From contig NZ_CP084742.1 of NCBI RefSeq assembly GCF_020520285.1, positions 5,191,001 to 5,255,000 on the forward strand: a stretch of DNA of 64,000 nt, given 5' to 3'. The notes beneath the pieces were generated by a model. It ran no database searches, had not been told where the DNA came from, and worked only from the letters and a program-made list of their open reading frames with translations. Of the stretch, positions 52,842-63,365 are shown piece after piece (positions within the stretch are counted from its first letter, which is position 1; each line of letters opens with the position of its first letter). The position numbers were made by a program, and so were the translations under genes. This DNA comes from Pseudomonas sp. L5B5. Lineage in GTDB: Bacteria; Pseudomonadota; Gammaproteobacteria; Pseudomonadales; Pseudomonadaceae.

Positions 52842-55166
52842 ATGACTCGTACCCGATCCCCCCGTTCTGCAAAAAAAACTCCCTTTGGCGGCCTGCGCCC
52901 CTGGCTGGGCTGGGCGCTCAAGCTCAGTCTGGTGGGCCTGGTAGTGATCGCCGGCTTTGCGGTCTACCTCGACGCCGTGGTCCAGGAAAAGTTTTCCGGC
53001 AAGCGCTGGACCATTCCGGCCAAGGTGTATGCGCGCCCGCTGGAGCTGTTCGTCGGACAAAAGCTCAGCAAGGATGACTTCCTGACGGAGCTGGATGCCC
53101 TGGGCTATCGCCGCGAAAGCGTGGCCAATGGTCCTGGCGCGGCGTCGGTCAACGGCAATGCCGTTGAACTGAATACCCGCGGATTCCAGTTCTACGAAGG
53201 TTTGGAGCAGGCCCAGCCGGTGCGTGTGCGGTTCTCCGGTGACTATGTCGCCGAGCTTTCCGGCAGCAAGGGGGCGAAGTTGGCAGTGGTGCGTCTGGAG
53301 CCCCTGCTGATTGGCGGCCTGTATCCCAAGAACCTCGAAGACCGGATCCTGATCAAGATCGACCAGGTTCCGCCATACCTGCTGGAAACCCTGGTCGCGG
53401 TGGAAGACCGGGACTTCTACTCGCACTTCGGGGTTTCGCCGAAGTCGATTGCCCGGGCAGTCTGGGTCAACACTTCGTCGGGTCAGATGCGCCAGGGTGG
53501 TAGCACCCTGACCCAGCAGTTGGTGAAAAACTTCTTCCTGACCAACGAGCGCAGCCTGTCGCGCAAACTCACCGAGGCGATGATGGCCTTGTTGCTGGAG
53601 CTGCATTACGACAAGCGCGAGATCCTGGAGGCCTATCTCAACGAGGTTTTCGTCGGCCAGGATGGCCAGCGTGCGGTGCATGGCTTTGGTCTGGCCAGCC
53701 AGTTCTTCTTCAGCCAGCCGCTGTCCGAGCTCAAGCTGCACCAAGTGGCGCTCCTGGTGGGCATGGTCAAGGGGCCTTCCTATTACAATCCGCGACGTTA
53801 CCCGGAACGTGCCATGGAGCGGCGCAACCTGGTGCTCGACCTGCTGGCCCAGCAGGGCGTTGCGACGCCCGAGCAGGTCGAGGCCGCGAAGAAGATGCCC
53901 CTGGGGGTGACCAAGCGCGGCAGCCTGGCCGATAGCTCGTTCCCCGGTTTCCTCGACCTGGTCAAGCGCCAGTTGCGCGAGGACTATCGCGATGAAGACT
54001 TGACCGAGGAAGGGCTGCGGATCTTCACCAGTTTCGATCCGATCCTGCAGATGAAGGCCGAGGCTTCGGTCAACGATACGTTCAAGCGTCTGGCCGGGCG
54101 CAAGGGGGCCGAGGACGTCGAGGCGGCGATGGTGGTGACCAACCCGGAAACCGGTGAAGTGCAAGCCATGATTGGCAGTCGCCAAGCCAGCTTTGCCGGA
54201 TTCAACCGGGCCCTGGACGCAGTGCGGCCGATCGGCTCGCTGATCAAGCCCGCGGTCTACCTGACGGCCCTGGAGAAGCCCAGCCAGTACACGCTGACCA
54301 GCTGGCTCTCGGACGAGGCCTTTTCGGTCAAGGGCGCAGATGGCCAGGTGTGGAAACCACAGAACTATGATCGCCGCAGCCACGGCACGGTGTTCCTGTA
54401 CCAGGGGCTGGCCCATTCCTACAACCTGTCCACGGCGCGGCTCGGCCTGGAAGTGGGGGTGCCGAATGTCCTGAAAACCCTTGGTCGCCTGGGCGTTACC
54501 CGCGAGTTCCCGGCATTTCCATCCATGCTGCTGGGGGCAGGGGGCATGAGCCCGATTGAGGTGGCCACCATGTACCAGACCCTGGCCAATGGTGGTTTCA
54601 ATACGCCGATGCGCGGGATTCGCAGCGTGCTGACCGCTGAAGGTGAACCGCTCAAGCGTTATCCCTTCCAGATCCAGCAGCGTTTCGATGCCGGTTCGAT
54701 CTACCTGATCCAGAGCGCCATGCAGCGAGTGATGCGCGAAGGTACCGGGCGTTCGGTGTACAGCGTTCTGCCCAACAGCCTGACGCTGGCCGGCAAGACC
54801 GGCACCAGTAACGATTCCCGTGACAGCTGGTTCGCAGGCTTCAGCCAGGATCTGTTGGCGGTGGTCTGGCTGGGTCGCGATGACAACGGCAAGACCCCCT
54901 TCACGGGAGCGACCGGGGCCTTGCAGGTCTGGACCAGTTTCATGCGCAAGGCCGATCCGCTACCGCTGGACATGCCGCAACCGGATAACGTGGTCCAGGC
55001 CTGGGTCGATTCGCGTACCGGGCAGGGCTCCGATGCCAACTGTCCGGGGGCTGTGCAGATGCCGTATATTCGCGGCAGCGAACCGCCTCCCGGCGCTGCT
55101 TGCGGTGGAGATACCCCGGCAGGTGGCGAGTCGGTGATGGATTGGGTCAAGGGCTGGATGAACTAA
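52842..55166 (+). CDS. mrcB: Penicillin-binding protein 1B (bifunctional)
   Basis: 774 residues, class A PBP, that polymerises and crosslinks peptidoglycan. Order: short basic cytoplasmic tail, one membrane helix (about 25-45), UB2H domain (about 55-140, contact site for the activator), GT51 transglycosylase with catalytic Glu in VEDRDFYSHFG and RQGGSTLTQQLVKN, and transpeptidase with SLIK (serine nucleophile, PIGSLIKPAVYL), SYN and KTGT motifs. It is the first gene of mrcB-lpoP-yqcC. Confidence 0.97.
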   Translation: MTRTRSPRSAKKTPFGGLRPWLGWALKLSLVGLVVIAGFAVYLDAVVQEKFSGKRWTIPAKVYARPLELFVGQKLSKDDFLTELDALGYRRESVANGPGAASVNGNAVELNTRGFQFYEGLEQAQPVRVRFSGDYVAELSGSKGAKLAVVRLEPLLIGGLYPKNLEDRILIKIDQVPPYLLETLVAVEDRDFYSHFGVSPKSIARAVWVNTSSGQMRQGGSTLTQQLVKNFFLTNERSLSRKLTEAMMALLLELHYDKREILEAYLNEVFVGQDGQRAVHGFGLASQFFFSQPLSELKLHQVALLVGMVKGPSYYNPRRYPERAMERRNLVLDLLAQQGVATPEQVEAAKKMPLGVTKRGSLADSSFPGFLDLVKRQLREDYRDEDLTEEGLRIFTSFDPILQMKAEASVNDTFKRLAGRKGAEDVEAAMVVTNPETGEVQAMIGSRQASFAGFNRALDAVRPIGSLIKPAVYLTALEKPSQYTLTSWLSDEAFSVKGADGQVWKPQNYDRRSHGTVFLYQGLAHSYNLSTARLGLEVGVPNVLKTLGRLGVTREFPAFPSMLLGAGGMSPIEVATMYQTLANGGFNTPMRGIRSVLTAEGEPLKRYPFQIQQRFDAGSIYLIQSAMQRVMREGTGRSVYSVLPNSLTLAGKTGTSNDSRDSWFAGFSQDLLAVVWLGRDDNGKTPFTGATGALQVWTSFMRKADPLPLDMPQPDNVVQAWVDSRTGQGSDANCPGAVQMPYIRGSEPPPGAACGGDTPAGGESVMDWVKGWMN

Positions 55167-55182
55167 GCAATGAGGATTTGAC

Positions 55183-55932
55183 GTGAACAAGTGGTGGGTT
55201 CCAGCTATTACAGCTCTTGCGATGCTCAATGGTTGCGCCAGTGTGCAGCGCGGCTCCATTCCCGTCGTGGACTCGAGCACAGCCGTGTCCAACAACGAGC
55301 GGATTTCTGCTACCGGGGGCTTCCGCCAGACGACGATCAAGCGTCCGGCGCAAGCCCAGGCCCGAGCCATTCCCGAGGATTCGGGCGTGGTGGTCATGGT
55401 GCCGGGTGGTGGTGGCGCGACGACCTCGGCGCCGATCAGTACCTCGCCGATCACCCCGGGGCCGGTCAGTTCCGGTCCTATTACCCCGGGCCCGGTGGAT
55501 GGCTCGAACTACCAGCCCGCACCGATCACCCAGGGCTCCTACAACCTGCCCGCGACTCCGAGCGGCATTCCCTCGGCCCGTGCCGGTGGCCTGTCGGCGG
55601 ACGAGCAATTGGATGGCCCGGTGCTGGCGCTGTTGACGACTGCCCAGCAGCAACAGTCCGGTGGTGACTTGAATGGCGCATCCTCCAGCCTCGAGCGTGC
55701 CCAGCGGGTCGCGCCGCGTGAGCCCCAGGTGTTGTACCGCCTGGCCCAGGTGCGGATGGCCCAGGGTGATGCTCCGCAAGCCGAGCAATTTGCTCGCCGG
55801 GGCCTGAGTTTCGCCAATGGTCGTCCTGATCTGCAGGCAAGCCTGTGGGAACTGATCGCCCAGGCGCGCGAGAAGCAGGGGGACGCCGCTGGCGCTGCCC
55901 AGGCTCGGCAGAAAGCCCGGGTGTCGCTGTGA
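55183..55932 (+). CDS. lpoP: TPR lipoprotein LpoP, PBP1b activator
   Basis: 249 residues, GTG start. A lipoprotein signal with lipobox LNGC (Cys18), a disordered Pro/Gly/Ser/Thr linker (about 70-130) with repeats of PITPGPV type, and a C-terminal TPR domain (about 145-245: EQLDGPVLALLTTAQ, APREPQVLYRLAQVRM, GAAQARQKARV). In P. aeruginosa the outer-membrane lipoprotein LpoP, encoded beside the PBP1b gene, activates PBP1b although unrelated to E. coli LpoB. Long disordered linker and TPR body fit that role. 17 bp from mrcB, overlapping yqcC by one base. Confidence 0.85.
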   Translation: MNKWWVPAITALAMLNGCASVQRGSIPVVDSSTAVSNNERISATGGFRQTTIKRPAQAQARAIPEDSGVVVMVPGGGGATTSAPISTSPITPGPVSSGPITPGPVDGSNYQPAPITQGSYNLPATPSGIPSARAGGLSADEQLDGPVLALLTTAQQQQSGGDLNGASSSLERAQRVAPREPQVLYRLAQVRMAQGDAPQAEQFARRGLSFANGRPDLQASLWELIAQAREKQGDAAGAAQARQKARVSL

Positions 55933-56267
55933 TGGATTCGCGTTTTCCCAGGATCGCCGAGCAACTGTTGCTGATCGAGCGTGAACTGCGGCTCCAGGGG
56001 CTATGGGACGATGTTTCTCCCAGTGCCGAGGCCCTCGCCAGTACCCAGCCTTTTGCGGTCGATACGTTGGAGTTCGAGCAGTGGCTGCAATGGATTTTCC
56101 TGCCGCGCATGAAGATGATTCTTGAGCAGGATCTGCCGCTGCCCAGTGCCTCTGGAATTCAGGAAATGGCCGAGGTGGTGTTCGCCACCCGTGTCATGCA
56201 GGGGCGCGATCGGCAGTTGCAAGTGCTGCTCAAAGAGTTCGATCAACTGATCGTCGCTACCCATTGA
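55932..56267 (+). CDS. yqcC: YqcC family protein
   Basis: 111 residues, small helical soluble protein (QPFAVDTLEFEQWLQWIFLPRMKMI), of the YqcC/DUF446 family. In other genomes it lies beside truC; here it ends the mrcB operon. Function unknown. The ATG at 55932 overlaps the lpoP stop. Confidence 0.87.
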   Translation: MDSRFPRIAEQLLLIERELRLQGLWDDVSPSAEALASTQPFAVDTLEFEQWLQWIFLPRMKMILEQDLPLPSASGIQEMAEVVFATRVMQGRDRQLQVLLKEFDQLIVATH

Positions 56268-56272
56268 TGCAG

Positions 56273-56294
56273 GGCTGCCAGGGCCCTGGCAGCC
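56273..56294 (+). terminator. 22-bp perfect palindrome after yqcC
   Basis: ggctgccaggg followed at once by its complement ccctggcagcc, six bases after the yqcC stop. There is no T run, so it is a 3'-end hairpin or binding site rather than a classic terminator. Confidence 0.6.
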
Positions 56295-56548
56295 TCCCTC
56301 CAATTGTCTTCGCAGGCTTTTCCTGCTCTGGTCGCTCCATGGCCGGAGTCCAGGCGTCCGCTTGCGGTTCCTGCTGTGGTGAATGTATCAGCCTTTCAGG
56401 GGCTGATCAGTCGTTGGAGGGACAAAGTCAACGTTCATGTTTATGAGTTTCTTGCGGAAAATCGCGCAATTGAAGCGTGAATTTACCCTGGTTTTGGGCT
56501 TTTTATTGCGTTTTCATGAGCTTAGTTCGAATTAGCCACATAGACGAC

Positions 56549-56842
56549 TTGACTTGCCGGGGACGAAACAGAAGAATCCAAAGTCCGCTGTAGAGGGACT
56601 GCCAGAAGCAGACCCGCTCAGCAGATCATGAGGTGCACATCCGCACCGAAGTGCTACACCCGCAACGCGTTACCTCGCGCTGGGTGGGAAACCCCCGCAA
56701 CACTTTGGGGCGTTCCCAATGCTTGCTCAGTCAGTGCTGACGTAGTCGGCGACCACCGTCGCTCATGCTCTGCTGAGAAGTAAACCTATTAAGACCCGCT
56801 CCCTTTTGAGGGCGGTATTCTGGCGTTTTAGAGGTGAACAAC
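56549..56842 (+). promoter_or_regulatory. ilvI promoter and long structured leader
   Basis: A promoter-like TTGACT (56549-56554), 17 bases, AAGAAT (56572-56577) would start RNA near 56584, about 260 bases before ilvI. The leader contains several hairpins, including cccc...gggg around 56691-56710, and a terminator-like stem just before the gene (56794-56815). A small frame ATG 56719 to TAG 56745 codes eight residues (MLAQSVLT). Attenuation or a regulatory RNA is possible; no known riboswitch was recognised. The region 56295-56548 shows no gene. Confidence 0.5.
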
Positions 56843-58567
56843 GTGGAGCTTTTATCTGGCGGTGAGATGCTCGTCCGCTTCTTGCGTGACGAAGGCGTCA
56901 AATATATCTACGGGTACCCAGGTGGTGCTCTCCTTCATGTTTACGATGCCCTGTTCAAAGAACCGGAAGTGACCCACATCCTGGTTCGGCATGAACAAGC
57001 GGCGACCCATATGGCTGACGGCTATGCCCGTGCCACCGGTAAAGCCGGCGTGGTACTGGTGACTTCCGGCCCGGGCGCGACCAATGCCATCACTGGCATT
57101 GCCACCGCCTATATGGACTCGATTCCAATGGTGATCATTTCCGGCCAGGTGCCCAGCACCATGGTAGGTACCGACGCGTTCCAGGAAACCGACATGATCG
57201 GTATCTCCCGGCCGATCGTGAAGCACAGCTTCATGATCAAGCACGCTTCGGAAATCCCGGAAGTCATGAAGAAGGCCTTCTACCTGGCGCAATCCGGTCG
57301 TCCTGGTCCGGTGGTGGTCGATATCCCCAAGGACATGACCAATCCGGCTGAGAAGTTCGAATACGTTTTCCCCAAGAAAGCCAAGCTGCGCTCCTACAGC
57401 CCGGCTGTTCGCGGTCACTCCGGACAAATCCGCAAGGCGGCAGAAATGCTCCTGGCGGCCAAGCGTCCCGTGCTTTATGCAGGCGGCGGCGTGATCCTCG
57501 GTGGCGGTTCTGCACCGCTGACCGAACTGGCCAAGATGCTCAACCTGCCCGTCACCAACACCCTGATGGGTTTGGGTGCCTATCCGGGAACCGATCGGCA
57601 GTTTGTCGGCATGCTCGGCATGCATGGTAGCTATACCGCCAACCTGACCATGCATCATGCCGATGTGATCCTGGCCGTTGGTGCACGCTTCGACGATCGC
57701 GTCATCAACGGTGCGCCGAAATTCTGCCCGAATGCCAAGATCATCCATGTCGACATCGACCCGGCCTCCATCTCCAAGACCATCAAGGCCGACGTGCCGA
57801 TCGTGGGTCCGGTTGAGAGTGTCCTGAGCGAGATGATCGCGGCCCTCAAGGAAATTGGCGATACCCCGAACAAGGAGACAGTCGCCAGCTGGTGGAAGCA
57901 GGTCGATGAGTGGCGCGGTGACCGCGGCCTGTTCCCCTACGACAAGGGCGACGGCAGCATCATCAAGCCTCAGACCGTGATCGAGACCCTGTGTGAAGTC
58001 ACCAAGGGCGATGCCTTTGTGACCTCCGACGTGGGTCAGCACCAGATGTTCGCGGCGCAGTACTACAAGTTCAACAAGCCCAACCGCTGGATCAACTCCG
58101 GCGGCCTGGGCACCATGGGGTTCGGTTTTCCGGCGGCCATGGGCGTGAAGTTGAGCTTCCCTGATCATGATGTCGCCTGCGTCACTGGCGAAGGCAGTAT
58201 CCAGATGAACATCCAGGAACTGTCCACCTGCCTGCAGTACGACCTGCCAGTCAAGATCATCAGCCTGAACAACGGTGTACTGGGCATGGTGCGGCAATGG
58301 CAGGACATGAGCTATGGCAGCCGCCACTCGCACTCCTACATGGAGTCGCTGCCTGACTTCGTCCGGTTGGTCGAGGCCTACGGTCATGTGGGCATTCGTG
58401 TCACCGACCTGAAGGACCTGAAGCCGAAGATGGAAGAAGCGTTCGCCATGAAGGATCGCCTGGTATTCCTTGATATCCAGGTCGATACCAGCGAGCACGT
58501 CTATCCGATGCAGATCAAAGACGGCTCCATGCGCGATATGTGGCTGAGCAAGACGGAGCGTACTTAA
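56843..58567 (+). CDS. ilvI: Acetolactate synthase large subunit
   Basis: 574 residues, thiamine-diphosphate enzyme that makes acetolactate or acetohydroxybutyrate, first common step of valine/leucine/isoleucine synthesis. Motifs: [18 protein letters not shown] with catalytic Glu, the FAD-associated middle domain, and the ThDP/metal motif [17 protein letters not shown] in the C-terminal part. The GTG at 56843 ([10 protein letters not shown]) has AGAGG eight bases upstream and fits the family start better than a GTG nine bases earlier. First gene of ilvI-ilvH, with ilvC after it. Confidence 0.95.
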   Translation: MELLSGGEMLVRFLRDEGVKYIYGYPGGALLHVYDALFKEPEVTHILVRHEQAATHMADGYARATGKAGVVLVTSGPGATNAITGIATAYMDSIPMVIISGQVPSTMVGTDAFQETDMIGISRPIVKHSFMIKHASEIPEVMKKAFYLAQSGRPGPVVVDIPKDMTNPAEKFEYVFPKKAKLRSYSPAVRGHSGQIRKAAEMLLAAKRPVLYAGGGVILGGGSAPLTELAKMLNLPVTNTLMGLGAYPGTDRQFVGMLGMHGSYTANLTMHHADVILAVGARFDDRVINGAPKFCPNAKIIHVDIDPASISKTIKADVPIVGPVESVLSEMIAALKEIGDTPNKETVASWWKQVDEWRGDRGLFPYDKGDGSIIKPQTVIETLCEVTKGDAFVTSDVGQHQMFAAQYYKFNKPNRWINSGGLGTMGFGFPAAMGVKLSFPDHDVACVTGEGSIQMNIQELSTCLQYDLPVKIISLNNGVLGMVRQWQDMSYGSRHSHSYMESLPDFVRLVEAYGHVGIRVTDLKDLKPKMEEAFAMKDRLVFLDIQVDTSEHVYPMQIKDGSMRDMWLSKTERT

Positions 58568-58568
58568 T

Positions 58569-59060
58569 ATGCGGCACATCATCTCCTTGCTTCTGGAAAA
58601 TGAACCGGGCGCCTTGTCTCGTGTTGTAGGCCTGTTCTCGCAACGCAACTACAACATCGAAAGCCTGACCGTGGCACCCACCGAAGACCCGACACTGTCG
58701 CGTCTGACGCTGACCACGGTCGGTCATGACGAGGTCATCGAGCAGATCACCAAGAACCTGAACAAGCTGGTCGAGGTGGTCAAGCTGGTGGACCTGTCGG
58801 AAAGTGCTCACATCGAGCGCGAGCTGATGCTGGTCAAGATCAAGGCTACTGGCGCCCAGCGCGCCGAGGTAAAACGTACCACCGATATTTATCGTGGGCA
58901 GATCGTGGACGTCAGCGCTAGCGTTTATACCGTGCAATTGACCGGTACCAGCGACAAGCTCGACAGCTTCATTCAATCGGTCGGCACCGCATCGATTCTG
59001 GAAACCGTACGCAGTGGCGTCACCGGGATTGCCCGTGGCGACAAAGTACTGAGCATCTAA
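58569..59060 (+). CDS. ilvH: Acetolactate synthase small (regulatory) subunit
   Basis: 163 residues. An N-terminal ACT domain (MRHIISLLLENEPGALSRVVGLFSQRNYNIESL in parts) that binds valine for feedback inhibition, and the C-terminal domain that activates the large subunit. One base after ilvI, so tightly coupled. Confidence 0.96.
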   Translation: MRHIISLLLENEPGALSRVVGLFSQRNYNIESLTVAPTEDPTLSRLTLTTVGHDEVIEQITKNLNKLVEVVKLVDLSESAHIERELMLVKIKATGAQRAEVKRTTDIYRGQIVDVSASVYTVQLTGTSDKLDSFIQSVGTASILETVRSGVTGIARGDKVLSI

Positions 59061-59096
59061 TTCAAATTAGCGAATGGCCTGAAGGGCCTGATATAG

Positions 59097-60122
<1,026 letters not shown>

Positions 60123-60140
60123 GTTCGAGTCTTGTCAGGG

Positions 60141-60166
60141 AAAACGCGGCCTAGGCCGCGTTTTTT
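60141..60166 (+). terminator. Terminator of the ilv genes
   Basis: Perfect stem aacgcggcct / aggccgcgtt (60143-60162) followed by six T, 20 bases after ilvC. Confidence 0.93.
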
Positions 60167-60267
60167 CGTTTGGAAGGATAGGTTCTGGTATAAAGCAGGC
60201 TCCTTTGTGACCGAACCGTGGTCCCGGGTATCTGTCGAAACTTTTCCACCGTTGCAAGGTAATGTCC

Positions 60268-61125
60268 ATGAGCGAACGTCCCGAAGAGCCAAACCAGGCC
60301 TCTGACGCCGAAAGCCTGCTACCGATCGATGAGCATGTCGAAGAAGGACATGACGCTGAGGGCCGTAAAGTCCGGCATCGTGGTATCTATCTTCTGCCGA
60401 ATCTGTTCACCACTGCGAACCTGTTCGCAGGGTTTTATTCCATCATCAGTTCCATGAGTGCCCAGAGCGCCTTGAGCGCCGGGGATGCTGCTGGAGCAAG
60501 CAAATATTTTGCCTTTTCGGCTATCGCCATCTTTGTTGCGATGGTGCTCGATGGCCTGGATGGGCGTGTTGCCCGGATGACCAATACCCAGAGTGCTTTC
60601 GGCGCCGAGTACGACTCCTTGTCGGACATGGTGGCGTTCGGGGTTGCCCCGGCGTTGCTGGCCTTTGGTTGGGCGTTGGGGGACATGGGCAAGGTCGGCT
60701 GGATGGTTGCCTTCATCTATGTGGCGGGCGCCGCCTTGCGCCTCGCGCGTTTCAATACCCAGGTGGGCACTGCCGACAAGCGTTACTTCATTGGCCTGGC
60801 CAGTCCGGCAGCGGCGGGTGTGGTCGCGGGGATCGTCTGGGCATTCAGTGACTACGGTATCCAGGGCTCGAAGATGTCATTCCTGGTAGCGCTGATCGTC
60901 GCAGCCGCCGGCATGCTGATGGTCAGCAATATCAAGTACAACAGCTTCAAGGACCTGGATCTCAAGGGGCGGGTGCCGTTTGTGGCTATCCTGGCTGTGG
61001 TGCTGGTCTTTGCCGTGGTCTTCAGTGATCCACCACGTGTGCTGCTGCTGGTGTTCCTGGCCTATGCGGCATCCGGACCGATCCAGTACCTGCTGCACCT
61101 TCGTCGTCGCAATAACGTAGAGTGA
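60268..61125 (+). CDS. pssA: CDP-diacylglycerol-serine O-phosphatidyltransferase
   Basis: About 285 residues, eight membrane helices, CDP-alcohol phosphatidyltransferase family (type II Pss, unlike the E. coli peripheral enzyme). Active-site motif DG-X2-DGR-X-AR-X8-G-X3-D-X3-D is seen in DGLDGRVARMTN ... FGAEYDSLSD. It makes phosphatidylserine, the precursor of phosphatidylethanolamine. ATG codons at 60262 and 60268; the second has AAGG at the better distance. Confidence 0.93.
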   Translation: MSERPEEPNQASDAESLLPIDEHVEEGHDAEGRKVRHRGIYLLPNLFTTANLFAGFYSIISSMSAQSALSAGDAAGASKYFAFSAIAIFVAMVLDGLDGRVARMTNTQSAFGAEYDSLSDMVAFGVAPALLAFGWALGDMGKVGWMVAFIYVAGAALRLARFNTQVGTADKRYFIGLASPAAAGVVAGIVWAFSDYGIQGSKMSFLVALIVAAAGMLMVSNIKYNSFKDLDLKGRVPFVAILAVVLVFAVVFSDPPRVLLLVFLAYAASGPIQYLLHLRRRNNVE

Positions 61126-61188
61126 TGTAATTTCCCCCATACTCCGCAGTCTATTGGTGCATCTATCCTCCAATACTGCGGAGTTGCC

Positions 61189-62202
61189 ATGTTGTTCAAA
61201 TTCCCCAAGTCCTCCGACTGCAAGGCGGTGGATATCACCCCCGAGTCCTTCTATCTTTCCCGGCGTGCCCTGTTGGGCGGCGCTGCTGTGGGCATTGCCG
61301 CAGCCGCATTGCCGCGCTGGGGGAGAGCAGGCGAGGCGGGGCGCTACGCCGATGTCGAACCAGGACGGATGCCAGCGTGGTTCGCGGAAAAATTGCCTGC
61401 GACTCGCTGGCAGGCGGTAGTTGCAAGGGGGGAAGCTGTCACGCCCTTCAAGGATGCGACGCACTACAACAACTTCTATGAGTTCGGCACCGACAAAGGG
61501 GATCCTGCGGCCAATGCCGGGGGGCTGAAGACTGAACCCTGGAGCGTGGTGGTGGACGGAGAGGTGGCCCGTCCAGGTCGTTATGCGCTCGAGGATTTCA
61601 TCAAGCCCTACCAGTTGGAGGAGCGCATTTATCGTCTGCGTTGTGTCGAGGCCTGGTCGATGGTGATTCCCTGGCTCGGATTTCCCGTTTCTGCATTGCT
61701 CAAGCAGGTCGAGCCCACTAGCAAGGCCAAGTTCATTCGCTTTGAAACCTTGCAGGATCCAGAACACATGCCGGGACAGCGTTCCGGTTTTGCCTTGATC
61801 GACTGGCCTTATGTCGAAGGGTTGCGGCTTGATGAGGCAATGAATCCGTTGGCGATTCTGGCGGTTGGAATGTATGGCCGGGAACTGCCCAACCAGAACG
61901 GCGCGCCGCTGCGACTGGTGGTGCCCTGGAAGTATGGTTTCAAGAGTGTGAAATCCATCGTGCGTATCAGTCTGGTCAGCGAGCAGCCCAAGACTACCTG
62001 GCAAAGTATCGCAGCTAATGAGTATGGCTTTTATGCGAATGTGAACCCTGCGGTCGATCATCCTCGTTGGACGCAGGCACGAGAGAGGCGCCTGCCTAGC
62101 GGGTTGTTCAGCCCCAACATCCGCGAGACCCAGATGTTCAATGGTTACTCGGAGGAGGTCGCTTCTATATATAGCGGCATGGACCTTGGGAAGAACTACT
62201 GA
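61189..62202 (+). CDS. msrP: Methionine sulfoxide reductase catalytic subunit MsrP
   Basis: 337 residues, periplasmic molybdopterin enzyme that repairs oxidised methionine in envelope proteins. A Tat signal with twin Arg in [10 protein letters not shown] (about residues 24-33) leads to the sulfite-oxidase fold; the molybdenum Cys is in [15 protein letters not shown]. Overlaps msrQ by one base. Electrons come from the respiratory chain through MsrQ. Confidence 0.96.
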   Translation: MLFKFPKSSDCKAVDITPESFYLSRRALLGGAAVGIAAAALPRWGRAGEAGRYADVEPGRMPAWFAEKLPATRWQAVVARGEAVTPFKDATHYNNFYEFGTDKGDPAANAGGLKTEPWSVVVDGEVARPGRYALEDFIKPYQLEERIYRLRCVEAWSMVIPWLGFPVSALLKQVEPTSKAKFIRFETLQDPEHMPGQRSGFALIDWPYVEGLRLDEAMNPLAILAVGMYGRELPNQNGAPLRLVVPWKYGFKSVKSIVRISLVSEQPKTTWQSIAANEYGFYANVNPAVDHPRWTQARERRLPSGLFSPNIRETQMFNGYSEEVASIYSGMDLGKNY

Positions 62203-62822
62203 TGCGTCATTCGTTATGGCGCATCGGCGTCTTCATGACCGTCATGATATGGCCTTTGTATTGGTTGTATGAGGCCTGGGCTTTGCTGCTTGGGCCTGAT
62301 CCGGGCAAGGTTCTGGTTGACCGGTTGGGGCTGGGTGCTCTGGTGCTTTTGTTGCTCACTCTGAGCATGACACCGTTGCACAAGTTGACGGGGTGGCCGG
62401 GTTGGATTGCGGTGCGGCGGCAGTTGGGGTTGTGGTGCTTTGCCTATGTGGTGTTGCACCTGAGTGCCTATGGCGTGTTCATTCTGGGCTTGGACTGGTC
62501 GCAGCTTGGCGTGGAGCTGCGCAAGCGGCCTTACATTCTTGTCGGCAGCCTGGGGTTCCTACTTCTATTGTCATTGGCGGTGACATCCAATCGTTACAGT
62601 CAGCGACGTTTGGGGGCTCGGTGGAAGAAACTGCATCGCCTGGTCTATTTCGTCTTGGGGCTCGGGTTGTTGCATATGCTGTGGATTGTCCGGGCCGACT
62701 TGAGGGAGTGGGCTGTCTATGCCTCTTTGGGGGCTGTATTGATGCTGTTGCGACTGCCGCCTGTGGCGCGGCGTATTCCTCGGCTGATGGCTCGCAAGGC
62801 CTCTTCTGCAACAAAAGCGTAA
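62202..62822 (+). CDS. msrQ: Heme-binding membrane subunit MsrQ
   Basis: 206 residues with six membrane helices (ferric-reductase-like family). It binds b heme and passes electrons from quinol to MsrP. Heme-ligand His are in VVLHLSAYG and KKLHRLVYF / LGLLHMLW. Coupled to msrP by ATG/TGA overlap. Confidence 0.95.
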   Translation: MRHSLWRIGVFMTVMIWPLYWLYEAWALLLGPDPGKVLVDRLGLGALVLLLLTLSMTPLHKLTGWPGWIAVRRQLGLWCFAYVVLHLSAYGVFILGLDWSQLGVELRKRPYILVGSLGFLLLLSLAVTSNRYSQRRLGARWKKLHRLVYFVLGLGLLHMLWIVRADLREWAVYASLGAVLMLLRLPPVARRIPRLMARKASSATKA

Positions 62823-62829
62823 TTAAGTG

Positions 62830-62857
62830 TTGACGGCAGATTCTACAGGTCTATAAT
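62830..62857 (+). promoter_or_regulatory. rRNA promoter P1
   Basis: TTGACG (62830-62835), 16 bases, perfect TATAAT (62852-62857), GC-rich discriminator tcgcccc. It begins eight bases after msrQ. Confidence 0.8.
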
Positions 62858-63031
62858 TCGCCCCACTTCCGGCGCAGTCGAAACGGAAAACTCCTTGAGA
62901 TTCAATGAGTTACACGGTTTTCGACAGCGGTAACGCTTCAGTTCATCGAGGCCAAGAAGGAGCTGATAAGGCAGCGTTTTCGCCTTGTTAGCGTTTCGAT
63001 CCTCTCGATCGAAAGCGGATAAAAAGAGGTG

Positions 63032-63059
63032 TTGACAGCAGCGTGTAACGCTGTAGAAT
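63032..63059 (+). promoter_or_regulatory. rRNA promoter P2
   Basis: Perfect TTGACA (63032-63037), 16 bases, TAGAAT (63054-63059), discriminator tcgcctccc. Confidence 0.82.
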
Positions 63060-63141
63060 TCGCCTCCCGCTGACGAGAGATCGGAAGCGCAAGTGGTTGA
63101 AGTTGTTGAAGAAATCTTCGAAAGCTTCTGAAAATAATCAC

Positions 63142-63169
63142 TTGACAGTAAATGAGGCTGCTGTAGAAT
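63142..63169 (+). promoter_or_regulatory. rRNA promoter P3
   Basis: Perfect TTGACA (63142-63147), 16 bases, TAGAAT (63164-63169), discriminator gcgcgcctc. Same spacing as P1 and P2. Confidence 0.82.
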
Positions 63170-63205
63170 GCGCGCCTCGGTTGAGACGAAAGCTCTTAAC
63201 CAACC

Positions 63206-63217
63206 GCTCTTTAACAA
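63206..63217 (+). promoter_or_regulatory. boxA antitermination site of the rRNA leader
   Basis: gctctttaacaa matches the boxA core TGCTCTTTAACA, about 30 bases after P3's expected start and 150 before 16S. Nus factors bind here to prevent premature termination. Confidence 0.8.
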
Positions 63218-63365
63218 CTGAATCAAGCAATTCGTGTGGGTGCTTGTGTAGTCAGACTGATAGTCAGAAAGATTATCAGCATCACGAGTGACCATGCGAG
63301 AAATCACATAGTCATTTGAGATTGCTGAGCCAAGTTTAGGGTTACTTAAAAACCCAAGCAGTATT

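Noticed and set aside
56629..56784. 51-codon frame in the ilvI leader (MRCTSAPKCYTRN...)
   Set aside because: No clear ribosome site and no branched-chain amino-acid codon run; it passes through the stems. Kept only as part of the leader description.
56852..58648. 598-codon minus-strand frame opposite ilvI
   Set aside because: Antisense shadow of a strongly conserved enzyme; no motif of its own.
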